Positions 48,356-61,200 of a DNA stretch of 64,000 nucleotides are shown here, piece by piece. A program made the position numbers and the translations under genes. The DNA is from Antedon mediterranea. Its lineage: Eukaryota > Echinodermata > Crinoidea > Comatulida > Antedonidae. Location: contig NC_092677.1 in the NCBI RefSeq assembly GCF_964355755.1, forward strand, positions 14,840,601 to 14,904,600, read 5' to 3'. Below the pieces are notes generated by a model. It searched no databases. It saw nothing but the letters and a program-made list of their open reading frames with translations, and was not told where the DNA came from. The first letter of the stretch is position 1; each line of letters begins with the position of its first letter.

Positions 48356-50412
48356 GGTCACAGTGCATATCGGCCGCCAGTCATTTCGGCCGCCGGTTAT
48401 GGAATGCCTAAAATCATGAAACGCCAAAAAGGACAAAATATGTATTGTTCATTTCGGCCGCCACAATCGTCAATATTGTTAATGTATGGCACGCCTCAAT
48501 TATAAAAAATGGTGTATACACATGTGCCTATCGCCTGAATAGACGTGCGTATTCAAACAGCAAGCAGCAGCAATCAACAAAAATCATACTTTTTGATTTG
48601 TATAGAGTTGCGCTATTTTACTATCATTCGCCGGCTTCTTCTTGACTGAGCCCAACCCCAACGAATTAGGTATAATATTATATCAGGCATATAATAATTT
48701 ACCTCTATTTATATGTATTGTAATTAATATATTATATAGGGAATATACGTCTGTCCTTTATTATGCAAACAATTACGTAAAAGAGAACAATTTATTTAAA
48801 AACAATAATTGCCATGTATAGCCCGTAAAGCCAGCGTATCCATTTTTATACTTATGCATACTGTGTGGCAGATTATATCATGTCGTTAACAACATAACCT
48901 ACTATTCGATCACCTAATTTTTATTTTTTTATTTTATTTACATCCGTTATGTAGGATAATATTAAGTGTATAATAATAATTGTTGAGACAAATCACGTGT
49001 ATACTTTTATTTCTAATGTTATGTTTTTAAAATAGTTGTTAGTAAAAATGATCATTATATGCGGATGGTTAAAAGGCGAGTTACTGAAATAAACCCCCGA
49101 ATAAGCCGTATTGGGGGAGATGCGCTTTCTATGATCGTGCAGCTGTTTCCTCTAACAATGCGTTATTTTGCTGACGGGGTTTCCCCTTTTTAAAAAGCAC
49201 GCACTTGTTAGCGTGTCAAATCATGGACAAAACACGTACGATCGTAGTCCATGGCCAGCAGGTAAAGATGACGTCTATTACCAATAACCATACTTTTAAA
49301 ACGTCTATAGGCCTCCTGCACGTGTTTTTGTGAAACGATGTATATAATTTACGTATACTGTACGTCGATACTACAGATTTTAATTTGAAAAATATCTTTT
49401 ATTTCTTTATTTACAATAATCATTTAATGTAAATAATTAAGTAAGTAGTCTCACATAACATCCATACGACGTTCGTAAATCTAAATGTTTAAATATCAGT
49501 ACCTCTTTGAGAATCGTGTCCACCTTTATTATCCATACATTATTCTCACATCTATCATTGTACATCATAGACCTACTGTAGGGCTGGTAGATTGATTTAT
49601 AACGGAATATTATCTATATATTTTATTATTATCCTAAACCATGCTCACGTCAGAGTGGCGGATATCGGATGCAAAAATCATCATCATGCATCAAATTCCT
49701 TTATTGCATAAACCTCATTGAGCTGGTATCCACTTGCAGGTATAAAACGAGTTTTGTAATTAACTGTGATTAAAAAATACGCAATAAGCACGTCTACTTG
49801 TTTAACTATTAAATTATTATTTATTTTCAAAACCTTAAACAACGTCATGCTAAAAGAACACATTACATTAAAACCTGTAAGATAAAATGGAAACACAAAT
49901 TATTTATAAATAGGCTAATGAGATAAATATTTATATTTACTGTACTTAAAAAATAACGATCGAGGTTTAAAAAAATGTCAAACAGTATTATTAGAAATTC
50001 CAATATTCAAAATTAACTAAAAACATAATGAACGTTTTCATTAAAAATGTATCTAATGCGCCATATACAAATTAGCGCGACCAAAATAAAACGCGACCGA
50101 TATCAAACGTAACTAATAGGATAAAAAGCGTATCTAGCGGCGCTCCATACCAAATACCGGATGTTTATTTTATCGCGACCGATTTCAAACGCGATCGATT
50201 TCATCTGACACCATTTACACACGTCTATTCAGGCGATAGGCACATGTATACACCCTTTTTGACAATTAAGGCGTGCCATACGTTATTAACAATATTGACG
50301 ATTCTGGCAGCCGAAATGAACAATACATATTTTGTCTTTTTTGGCGTTTTATGATTTTGGGCGTTCCATAACCGGCGGCCGAAATGACTGGCGGCCGAAA
50401 TGATCAGACACC
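48356..50412. mobile_element. 2.06-kb DNA transposon with about 190-bp inverted repeats and 8-bp target duplication
   Basis: GGATGGCA flanks both sides (48348-48355 and 50413-50420). The ends begin GGT and form imperfect inverted repeats of about 190 bp (48356-48546 against 50220-50412), each holding several TTTCGGCCGCC motifs. The interior has no convincing transposase, so the element is non-autonomous. An 8-bp duplication occurs in hAT, P and Merlin elements among others; I do not assign it. It lies just upstream of the MRPL37 coding start. Confidence 0.85.
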
Positions 50413-50537
50413 GGATGGCATGCATGCTGTTTAATTTAATTGTCTAAAGTTTAATTCAGTCCAATATACCAATATAAAGATGAAGTTTAAAATAATTAAA
50501 TAAATTAAATGAAAATTTATTAAATTTACTCCTACAG

Positions 50538-53500
50538 ATGGCAAGCAGAATTTTAGGCCTACAAGTGCAGGCTGGAAACCGTAACCTCTGTAGAAGTGAC
50601 CTTCCTATTGTTACTATAATACGAGGCTACAAGAAGGAGTATCTTAAGGTAATGCGTGAACGCAACCGATTGAGAAAACGAACATTGTCACGTGTCATTG
50701 AAGATAAGTTGAATTTACAAAGAACAGTTCCACTTGCGTACGACATGGAAAAAAAGATAGAGTTAAATGTACATCCAAAGTATGCTGTACGGTAGGTATT
50801 TTTATTTGCTGTTTATAAAGTTCCGCGATCGAGGGTAACAAATAGTACATGCCTGCACATTTTCACAGTAGTCTTGTACAAAATTTATCAATAGAGATAT
50901 TATAAGGCCAAAAAAAAAAAATAGTTTGTTTGCTGTCATCCGCCGCCCCTAATTTCGCCAAAAATTTGGGACGGAAATAAGAAAAAGTTTTTTTTTTACG
51001 TTGAGGGCGCTTTTAAAAAAAAAGTTTTTTTTATGATTTTTTTTGGCCGAAAAGGTGTAAAAATCGAGTGTGCGAGAATGAAACAATAAAAATAATAACG
51101 TAGCGTATATTTCGGTGTATAATCGCACTTTTGACACGCAAATTTAACCTCTAAATTAAGGGTGCGTCTTATACACCGAACAGAAATGCCTCAACACACA
51201 GATATCGCCACCTCGTTGGCTAGGCCTGGGCTTTATAAGGTAAGGCCTAGGCCTATTAGTATTACTAAAGTCTAAAGAGTAGGCCTAGCTACAGTGTACT
51301 AGCGTAACAGCAACCTGCTAGTTTTCAAGGCATTTTAGCGTGATTTTCTACTAAATATGATGAAAAGATTTGTTCATTATAGAGCTGTTTTAGGCGCTCC
51401 GATAAAATTTCATTTAAAAACGTTTACGATTGGAATAGTATTATAGTTATACGCACGACCGTCGTACCCCCAGCGCGAGCGAGCCCTCCTTGGCAACCAC
51501 ATTGTGTACACAGTATTCGACTAGTATATTCTCCAGTTGATTATAGCATAGACCAAGCGTACACACTTCTAGGATACATAGATACTAATCGAATACGATT
51601 GTCCGTGAAAACGTGCGCCTCTCGATAAAAGGATCGAGCGAGGCTAGCCCACACACACGTGCGGTCATGCACTCGATGTTGCGGGTGCGAAACTCATTCA
51701 TAACAAGTTAGAAAGAACTGACGGAATGGGAGACTTCCCTTCTTGTTGAGGCTGGCCGCGGCCGTCTTATAGGCCTACATCGACGATATACAAAATACCG
51801 ATATTTTACTCTCAGTTAGGGGTCGGGTGCGTCTTATTATACACAGGTGCGACTTATACACCGAAATATACGGTACACTAACTTCTAAAAATTAAAATAT
51901 TTAATTAGGCCTGCTAACAACGACCTACTGTGTAGTAGTAGGCCTAGCCTAGGCTAGGCTAGTTTAGACACGGGGCCTAACGCGCCCAAAACAGAATTAA
52001 AGTGTGAAACAAATTATGAATAGATGTTTGAGCTCGTTGTTTTATTCAGTGTGTTTTGTTACTCTCAAATTCGCGAGCAATTAACAGAGAAATTAACATT
52101 AAAAAAAAAAAAAACAAAAAAAAAACAAAAAAAACTTTTTTCCACCTGCCTCCCCTACCAAAAAAAAAAACTTGACAGCATTAGGCCTAATCTATGGTTT
52201 AACACTGACCGTAGTGGTGTAGTATTGTTAATAGAGATTGAGTGGTTCTGTAGGTTCAATTACAGGATGATTTTTTTATACCTTTACTCCCCATCATCTT
52301 TACTTACCATTACCTAGAGAGATGTTATTTTTTTTTTTCGAAGACCAGTGACTTTATCTACTCTCGCGTATAGTTAGCGCTACAGTGAGTCGGTTCTTTA
52401 ACGATGGACATTTGACCACAACGATTGATTATACTGTACAGTATGCTTTTTAAATACATGTTCAACTCTTGAAATATTCTTCCCTGTTCTACCCTTAAAC
52501 ATTCATTATTTTTATATTTATTTTGAACTAAATATTAATATTTTTAGAGTGACCCATGATGATAGCAACATTCATTTTAAGAAGACTCAAGTGAACATCT
52601 TCAATCAAATATGTGTACTAGAAGAAGGAGTCAATCAAGCATTATGGTTAACCAATAGTAAACTGATGGACGAAGGATGTGTATGTACAGTAACTTATGC
52701 AAGATTTGATTCATATTTATATGCAACAGTATATTTCATTGCAACAGTTTAAGAATGCAAACTGTCCCTTTCAGTGGGTGTCCCCCTCAATAAACATGGG
52801 CCATAATGTCAATAAAATTTATTTTCCCTTGATTTTTTCAGTGAAAAGTGACTCTGTGTGCATTGAATAGAGCGGACCCAAAGAAGGGGCTGTACTGGTG
52901 GTCAATCTGTGTTATATTCCCTGCTAGCCAGTCAATAGTCTCTATTTTTCCTTTGTGTATAATAATGATGTGAACAGTATGATGATTTCTTTATTAAGCC
53001 TATACACCCCTCCATGCATCTCAACATATATTTTACAGTAATTTATATTGCTACCAGATTTTTTTTTTCATTTTTCTAACCATACATTATTCATTGAATA
53101 ATTCAAAGGTGCTTAATAATCTTACATATTGATTGAATCTCCATCAGCTGCCAGAGAGACTTCAAAAGCTAGGAGTAGAAGCTGAGAAAGAAGGCATGAC
53201 TGATCAAGTACACCATGCAATTAAGAAAAGTAGACACTATGATACCATGGAGAAAGTAATCCGTATGCCTAGATACAGGTACAGTATATAAATAAGGATA
53301 TAAGTATATTATGCTCACATACATCAATGGGCATTAAACTATGTACACAATGTTTATAATATATGTTTATAAAAAAAAATATGCCAGGCCTTTAGGCCAA
53401 ATATTCTGAAATCATAATTTATTCATTTTTTATGCAGAACATAAGTAAAAGTAATTGGTTTTGAACATGGGTAAATGCCTGCACACAGCATAATCTATTT

Positions 53501-56500
53501 ACAGTAGGTAGAAGGACAGCTCACACCACTGCTTAAATCATGTATCTTTCAAAAAAGTAATGATAAAGTCTGTCTGGGTGTACTTTTTAGTCAATGACGA
53601 TTTGGGACAAATGCAAAAAATGAAGTAATGCATAAGTTTAACAGTTTAAAGGCCCATTTACACTAGGACGATAACGATCGATGATAAATAGACAAATGTG
53701 CATTTTTTTTACATAAAACAAAAGAAAAGAAAAGGTTTTCGTTCTAGAACTATAGGATAATCATTTATGCTGTCTTTGATGATAGTAATATGTTTCAAAA
53801 TTCCGATCAAATGACGCCATGATAAATAAAAACAATAAATCGTTGTATTGTCACAATATTATTGCTCTTACTAATCATGAAGTCATTTGATTGGACGTGT
53901 GAAAATATCATTTTCATCAAAGGAAGCATAGATGGTTATTCTATAGTTCTATAGAAAAGTTTTTAAATTTCTTTTATTTTATGTATGGAAAATGCACATT
54001 TGTCTATTTATCGTCGATCGTTATTGTCCTTTTCATTCATTCATAATAACATTTATTTCTTATCATTTCAAAGTAAACAAAATAACAAATTAAATATAAA
54101 TAATTAAGAGGCAACACCCAGAAAGTAATAACATTTGAAGGTTTCCCTCCAAAAAAACTTGTGACGGGTAGCCAGTTAAGAAATTGTAATCATATTGGAG
54201 TTTAAACAAACAGAAACAAGACAAACAAACGTAAAGCAAGACAACGACAAATTAATAATAATAAAATACTATGGAAGCACAGAAAACCCAGAATAAACAT
54301 GTTGTTTTATTATTATTAGTTATTTATGGAGTAGAATTTGTTTAAGTTTAAAAGAAAATGTACTTTTTGAAGGTGCCAATTTAATTTCGTCGGGGAGATC
54401 ATTAAATAATTTGGTGCCACTATAATGGATATTATGTTGCATTAATGTTAATTTGGTAAGGGGAGGGTGGAGATTACAGGAGTGTAAATGGGCCTTTAGT
54501 CCTAGGTTGTCAAAAATTGAAAGCTCATTAATAATTACATTACTAATTATTTGAATACAGTAGTATCAGCATTACCCAAGGCGTTGAGTTTGTGACAATT
54601 TCTCCATAATAGTCATAATTATTAAGTCTTGGAACATCAAGAAGTACAATCAAGATTCTATTGCTATTATTGTAAACCAACATTCTTGGCATAAGATCTT
54701 TTGTACTACAAAGAACTTGCCTATTGCTATTATTTTAAACCAACATTCTTGGCATAAGATCTTTTGTACTACAAAGAACTTGCCTATTGCTATTATTGTA
54801 AACCAACATTCTTGGCATAAGATCTTTTGTACTACAAAGAACATGCCTAACATTATGGATATGAATATATCATTCATTTATTAGTCTAAATCTGATAATC
54901 TATTTTTTTTTCTCCTTTGTTGTGCCATACTTGTATGAATGAGTAAAGTGCTGTGTGATACTGTAAATGAATGAATAACAATTTGCATATAAACAAAACA
55001 TTATCTTCCTACTTAAGTGTTGGTGTGCTTATTTGTATAAGTATAGTACTTGCTTTGTTTATTTGTTAGCACGATAGCATCCATAATTTTTAAGTTATCG
55101 TCCTGAATGTATGTTTGGTTGATAATGGGTATATTTTCAGGAAAATTAATTTATTGGTCACGTCACAAAAGCTTATTATATTAAAATCTGGTTTAACTGT
55201 ATATTTCACATGAGATATTAATTAGCACGCCCTCTGTATTCTTTTAACATGGACCGAAATATCAAGAAGTGAGCCTTCTCTCTTCGAATATAGCTTTCCC
55301 TGATATATTTTGCCAAGTACTTCACTCAGTTTCTGAGTGCTTTAACTTTTCTTATTTTCACAGTCGAAATGTTGTACAGTCGCTAATAACTGTGTGTAGC
55401 TCTGTTGCTGATAAGTATCCTAAAATACTACAACGTTCTGAAACCGACAAACATTACGTTGCTGCTTCATGGAGAAGAGGTATTTATTTGTCAAGGCAGT
55501 CCATGACTGATTTGTAAATGTAATACTGTTGTACCCAAGGTGTTGAGTTTGTGACAATTTTTAAATAATAGTGACAATTATTAAGCCTTGGAAAATAATT
55601 TGTTACAATAGATCTCAATGTGGCTAAGATTGCAATCTAACAATCCTAGCATATGATCATATGTAATTACAAGTTTACATTTTCTGCTTCAGTGAGTGAG
55701 TGGCCAACGATTAAGACAGTGGAACCGTCTTTACGTATCCATAACATCGGCAATGGTTTGAGGCTCACTCACTCCATGGTTGTAGAACGAGTCTTCTCGG
55801 ATAACAACTATAAACCATAGGTCCAGTGTACATATCTAGCTCATTTGCATTTTAAAGAACCTAGTACATCTTTCAAGATGAGCTAAGGGTTACCCCGGTG
55901 TACTATAACATCACAGCCACTGATCACAACTGGACCCTCTGGGAAACCAGTCTTTGACTGAAGAGGTCGGCCAGTATAAAAAATAAATAACAAACAAAAT
56001 ATCTTAGTTAGTGTGTGCATTGTCAAAATATATTTGGATTTTAGCAGATTCTTATAAATCATAATAATAATTAACTTCTAGGTAATGACCCAATCCAGGT
56101 AAGAGGGCATGCTGGTACTATGCTATCATCAGCATATCCGATCGCACCACTGGTTGGTAGTGAAGTGATTGAAGAAACAAGAACGCATCAATTACCGACC
56201 TTTCACCCCATATCACCATTGATTGATCTACTTCGGTATAGTGTCTATAAAGAGAGTCATAACTTTCCAGGTACGTAATTTAGTCTTCGCCTGCTATTCC
56301 ATCTACCAATTATAATACAGATGATCTTCTGTAATTGGTGATGGGACAGAGAAATGTTTCCATGGTGGTGACCGCTTACAGAGGGCAGTGGTTTTTTTAA
56401 AACTTACACCATTCTCAAAACACATACTTGAATTGATCCGACAGTACCTTTTTTACTCAAGAAAAACAATTGTTATAATACATTTTTCTAAAATTATTTC

Positions 56501-57132
56501 GTAGGTTTCTTTGAGGGCTGTGCACATCCACATGCTCATACACTGTATATATTTGATGACCATTTGTGGACAAGGAAACGCATTTCAAAAGGTCTCCACA
56601 GTAAAGCAATCATGTTTGCCTTTGGAAACGCCCTCTCTCGTGCTCGACTTCAGTATGGTGTAAGTTACAAATTATTTTATATGGGAGCTTCAAGTTGCTG
56701 AAAATGTGTCATCTGCACCATCTTCCTTAAAAATAAAATAAATAGAAAATATAAATTATCTGTTTACAAATTTATATTATATTTAACATTTAGGTAGATG
56801 CTGATATTGATTTGGAGACTCCAATAGTCAGCCAAGGTGTGGCTACAGATGGCGCGAGTTTTAGCTTTGCGGTGGTACAGCTTAATACACTACGACTCGC
56901 ATCGGATGATGGAATCAAGAATATGGTATGGCTGGATGCAGACAATCTTCTCTATGACGATCAGTATCCACAAGATATTAAGATTGTGAAATCTAACAAG
57001 CGCAAGAAGACTCGAAAATGGTACATCAAAAAGATGATTACCAAACGTGACCCAGAGGTCGGATGTCAAGAGCTTAATATGGACATTTTTAGAAAGTTTT
57101 TAGCATTGTATGTCCATGGTGCAGAACATTAA
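50538..57132 (+). CDS. MRPL37: Mitochondrial large ribosomal subunit protein mL37
   Basis: Seven plus-strand exons: 50538-50791, 52548-52680, 53148-53278, 55364-55479, 56082-56270, 56505-56659 and 56794-57132. All phases close to 438 residues and TAA; human MRPL37 is 423. Landmarks shared with vertebrate MRPL37 in order: EEGVNQALWLTNSKL, then LPERL, TFHPISPLIDL, CAHPHAHTLYIFD, AIMFAFGNALSRARLQYG, VATDGASFSFAVVQLNT, KNMVWLDADNLLYDD, and the C-terminus FRKFLALYVHGAEH. The protein belongs to the mitochondrial 39S subunit, in a region specific to animal mitoribosomes. The basic N-terminus (MASRILGLQVQ...) fits an import sequence. The ATG follows a TCCTACAG acceptor-like sequence directly, so a 5' non-coding exon is likely. 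Introns carry MITEs, a LINE 3' end, a SINE and a 63-bp repeat. Confidence 0.93.
51103..51874. mobile_element. MITE-like element in MRPL37 intron 1
   Basis: CGTATATTTCGGTGTATAA at about 51108 and its inverse TTATACACCGAAATATACGG at about 51852 bound the stretch. Extra internal copies of GTGCGTCTTAT occur near both ends (51161, 51829). There is no coding capacity. Confidence 0.6.
53645..54498. mobile_element. Foldback MITE, copy 2, split by a LINE 3' end
   Basis: The left end TTTAAAGGCCCATTTACACT is mirrored at 54481-54498 (AGTGTAAATGGGCCTTTA). Inner arms match copy 1 (GATAACGATCGATGATAAAT and inverse). The right arm is cut after GTCCT at 54030 and resumes at 54481. Confidence 0.75.
54031..54480 (-). 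mobile_element. LINE 3'-end fragment nested in the MITE
   Basis: The minus strand reads HYSGTKLFNDLPDEIKLAPS then STFSFKLKQILL and a stop, the common C-terminus of CR1/L2-type LINE proteins, followed by a 3' UTR and a (GAAT)n tail at 54031-54043. It is 5'-truncated and inserted inside the MITE. Confidence 0.7.
54656..54850. repeat. 63-bp tandem repeat, about three copies
   Basis: The unit contains TTGTAAACCAACATTCTTGG, CATAAGATCTTTTGTACTAC and AAAGAACTTGCC. Because 63 is a multiple of three it leaves an open frame on the minus strand, which I regard as chance. It lies in MRPL37 intron 3. Confidence 0.85.
55692..55990 (+). mobile_element. tRNA-derived SINE, fuller copy
   Basis: The head folds like a tRNA: GTGAGTG at 55696 can pair with CACTCAC at about 55767, with an A-box-like TGGCCAACGATT and a B box GGTTTGAGGCTC (55755-55766). 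The body is shared with 14530-14810. It ends with an A/T-rich AATAAATAACAAAC tail. It lies in MRPL37 intron 4. Confidence 0.7.
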
Positions 57133-57229
57133 TACAGTATGTTCATTGAATTTGAGGTTGTTGTAGAGATAACAAGAATAGAGAACATAAATACGCGATA
57201 CCAGCAACAAATGATTTGAACGAAAGTCT

Positions 57230-58280
57230 TGCTTTTTATTCTATTTGATGTAATATACATAATAATACAGAATATTTTTTTCGAAAAATGGCCAAAATAT
57301 GCGCTTTTCAAAATACTATTACTATGCAATAATATTGCTATATATGCGCATATTTTGTTTTATTATCATCATATAGACGTATAGTAACCATTTATGTCAA
57401 AAAATAAAAGGTCGAAATTTTGGCATTTTTCGAACAAATCCCTGTACTATAGTACAGGGATTTTTTTTTGAAAAATGACCAAAATACGCACTTTTTAAAA
57501 TACGGTTATTATGCAATATTATTGCTATATAAAAAAAATCCCTGTACTATATTAAGGGATTTTTTCAAAAAATGACCAAAATATGCACTTTTTAAAACAC
57601 GGTTATTATGCAATATTATTGCTATATATTGCGTTATAAGCATCTTATAGACGTTTAGTAACCACTTATGTCAAAAAATAAAAAGGTCGAAATATGGTTA
57701 TTTTTTGAAAAAATCCCTGCACTATAGTAAAGGATTTTTTCGAAAAATGGCGAAAATACGCACTTTTTAAAATACTGTTATTATGCAATAATATTGCTAT
57801 ATATGTGCATATATTGCGTTATAAGCATCTTATAGACGTATAGTAACCATTTATGTCAAAAAATAAAAAGGTCGAAATATGGCAATTTTTCGAAAAAAAA
57901 CCTGTACTATAGTAAGGGATTTTTTTTCGAAAAATGACCAAAATACGCACTTTTTAAAATACTGTTATTATGCAATAAGATTGCTATATATGTGCATATA
58001 TTGCGTTATAAGGATCTTATAGACGTATAGTAACCACTTATGTCAAAAAATAAAAAGGTCGAAATATGGCAATTTTTCGAAAAAAAAACCTGTACTGTAG
58101 TATGGGATTTTTTTTCGAAAAATGACCAAAATACTCACTTTTTAAAATACTGTTATTATGCGATAATATTGCTATATATGTGCATATATTGCGTTATAAA
58201 CATCTTATAGACGTATAGTAACCATTTATGTCAAAAAATAAAAAGGTCGAAATATGGCCATTTAAAAAAAAAATCCCAGT
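57230..58280. repeat. Tandem array, unit about 187 bp, five to six copies
   Basis: The repeated landmarks are TTATAGACGTATAGTAACCA (about 57374, 57648, 57832, 58019, 58208), GTCAAAAAATAAAAAGGTCG, and ACTTTTTAAAATACTGTTAT. The spacing is close to 187 between later copies and irregular in the first. Several copies carry a CCTGTACTATAGTA-type palindrome. It begins about 100 bases after the MRPL37 stop. Confidence 0.85.
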
Positions 58281-58284
58281 ACTA

Positions 58285-61200
58285 TAGTAAGCACTCATAA
58301 GTCAGCTCTCCTTAATTGCCTAAGTCACACAGCTGACTTTGGCAGAAACACAAAAAATATAGTATATTGATATAAGCAGTGAGTTAGGCAGATCATAATC
58401 CAGCTCTCCTTAATTGCCTAAGTCACACAGCTGACTTGGGCAGAAACACAAAAAATATAGTATATTGATATATGATATCAATAGTTAGATAGTGAGATAG
58501 TGAGTTAGGCAGAAAAAAAAAAAATTATGTCTTAGACACTTTTGTTATGAGGCTGTTGATATCATCTATATTATACAAAAAATGCTACATTTAAGTAACA
58601 AAATTTAATAGCATCAGCTCTTCAGATTAAAATTAACACTGATGAATTTAGAAAAGGAAAGTAGCAATAAAAGAGAAAGAATTGGTAAAAAATGGGTTAA
58701 AAAATACACTATAAAAATGTATTTCTTATTTTATTTTAAAAATCATGAGTCTCCTCTCCTTAATTGCCTAAGTCACACAGCTGACTTAGGCAGAAACACA
58801 AAAAACGATCTGAGCATGTGCAAATGTATATAAAAGCACTAAGATAATGTACAGAAGGCAGTATAATGATATAAGCAGTGAGTTAGGCAGATCATAAATC
58901 AGCTCCCCTTAATTGCCTAAGTCACACAGCTGACTTAGGCAGAATATTGATATAAGCAGTGAGTTAGGCAGATCATAAGTCAGCTCTTCTTAATTGCCTA
59001 AGTCACACAGCTGACTTGGGCAGAAACACAAAAAATATAGTATATTGATATAAGCAGTGAGTTAGGCAGATCATAAGTCAGCTCTCCTTAATTGCCTAAG
59101 TCACACAGCTGACTTGGGCAGAAACACAAAAAATATAGTATATTGATATAAGAAGTGAGTTAGGCAGAAAAACAAAAACAAAATTATGTCTTAGACACTT
59201 TTGTTATGAGGCTGTCGATATCATCTATATACAAAAAATGCTACCTTTATTTAACAAAATTTAATAGCATCAGCTCTTCAGATTAAAATTAACACTGATG
59301 AATTTAGAAAAGGAAAGTAGCAATAAAAGAAAAAGAATTTGTAACAAATGGGTTAAAAAATATACTATAAAAATGTATTTCTTATTTTATTTAAAAAATC
59401 ATGAGTCTCCTCTCCTTAATTGCCTAAGTCACACAGCTGACTTAGGCAGAAACACAAAAAACGATCTGAGCATGTGCAAATGTATATAAAAGCACTCAGA
59501 TAATGTACAGAGGGCAGTATAATGATATAAGCAGTGAGTTAGGCAGATCATAAGTCAGCTCCCCTTAATTGCCTAAGTCACACAGCTGACTTAGGCAGAA
59601 ACACAAAAAATATAGTATATTGATATAAGCAGTGAGTTAGGCAGATCATAAGTCAGCTCTTCTTAATTGCCTAAGTCACACAGCTGACTTGGGCAGAAAC
59701 ACAAAAAATATAGTATATTGATATAAGCAGTGAGTTAGGCAGAAAAAAAAAATTATGTCTTAGACACTTTTGTTATGAGGCTGTCGATATCATCTATATT
59801 ATACAAAAAATGCTACATTTAAGTAACAAAATTTAATAGCATCAGCTCTTCAGATTAAAATTAACACTGATGAATTTAGAAAAGGAAAGTAGCAATAAAA
59901 GAGAAAGAATTTGTAACAAATGGGATAAAAAATACACTATAAAAATGTATTTCTTATTTTATTTAAAAAATCATGAGTCTCCTCTCCTTAATTGCCTAAG
60001 TCACACAGCTGACTTAGGCAGAAAGTCACACAGCTGACTTAGGCAGAAACACAAAAAACGATCTGAGCATGTGCAAATGTATATAAAAGCACTCCGATAA
60101 TGTACAAAAAAATATAGTATATTGATATAAGCAGTGAGTTAGGCAGAAAAACAAAACAAAATTATGTCTTAGACACTTTTGTTATGAGGCTGTCGATATC
60201 ATCTATATACAAAAAATGCAACCTTTAAGTAACAAAATGTAAAAGCATCAGCTCTTCAGATTAAAATTAACACTGATGAATTTAGAAAAGGAAAGTAGCA
60301 ATAAAAGAGAAAGAATTTGTAACAAATGGGTTAAAAAATATACTATAAAAATGTATTTCTTATCTTATTTAAAAAATCATGAGTCCTTAATTGCCTAAGT
60401 CACACAGCTGACTTAGGCAGAAACACAAAAAATGATCTGAGCATGTGCAAATGTATATAAAAGCACTCAGATAATGTACAGAGGGCAGTATAAGGATATA
60501 AGCAGTGAGTTAGGCAGATCATAAATCAGCTCCCCTTAATTGCCTAAGCCACACAGCTGACTTAGGCAGAAACACAAAAAATATAGTATATTGATATAAG
60601 CAGTGAGTTAGGCAGATCATAAGTCTGCTCTTCTTAATTGCCTAAGTCACACAGCTGACTTGGGCAGAAACACAAAATATATAGTATATTGATATAAGCA
60701 GTGAGTTAGGCAGAAAAACAAACAAAAATTATGTCTTAGACAATTTTGTTATGAGGCTGTCAATATCATCTATATACAAAAAATCCTACTTTTAAGTAAC
60801 AAAATTTAATAGCATCAGCTCTTCAGATTAAAATTAACATTGATGAATTTAGAAAAGGATCGGAAAGTAGCAATAAAAGAGAAAAAATTTGTAACAAATG
60901 GGTTAAAAACTATACTATAAAAATGTATTTCTTATTTTATTTAAAAAATCATGAGTCCTTAATTGCCTAAGTCACACAGCTGACTTAGGCAGAAACACAA
61001 AAAAACGATCTGAGCATGTGCAAATGTATATAAAAGCACTCAGATAATGTACAGAGGGCAGTATAATGATATAAGCAGTGAGTTAGGCAGATCATAAATC
61101 AGCTCCCCTTAATTGCCTAAGCCACACAGCTGACTTAGGCAGAAACACAAAAAATATAGTATATTGATATAAGCAGTGAGTAAGGCAGATCATAAGTCTG

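Noticed and set aside
54650-54877. Protein with 21-residue repeats on the minus strand
   Set aside because: The frame exists only because the 63-bp tandem repeat is a multiple of three; there are no splice sites or domain, and it lies inside an MRPL37 intron.
58630-58660. Hammerhead ribozyme core (CTGATGA...GAAA) in the satellite
   Set aside because: Only ATTTA separates CTGATGA from GAAA, so stem II cannot form, and no matching cleavage-site stems were seen.
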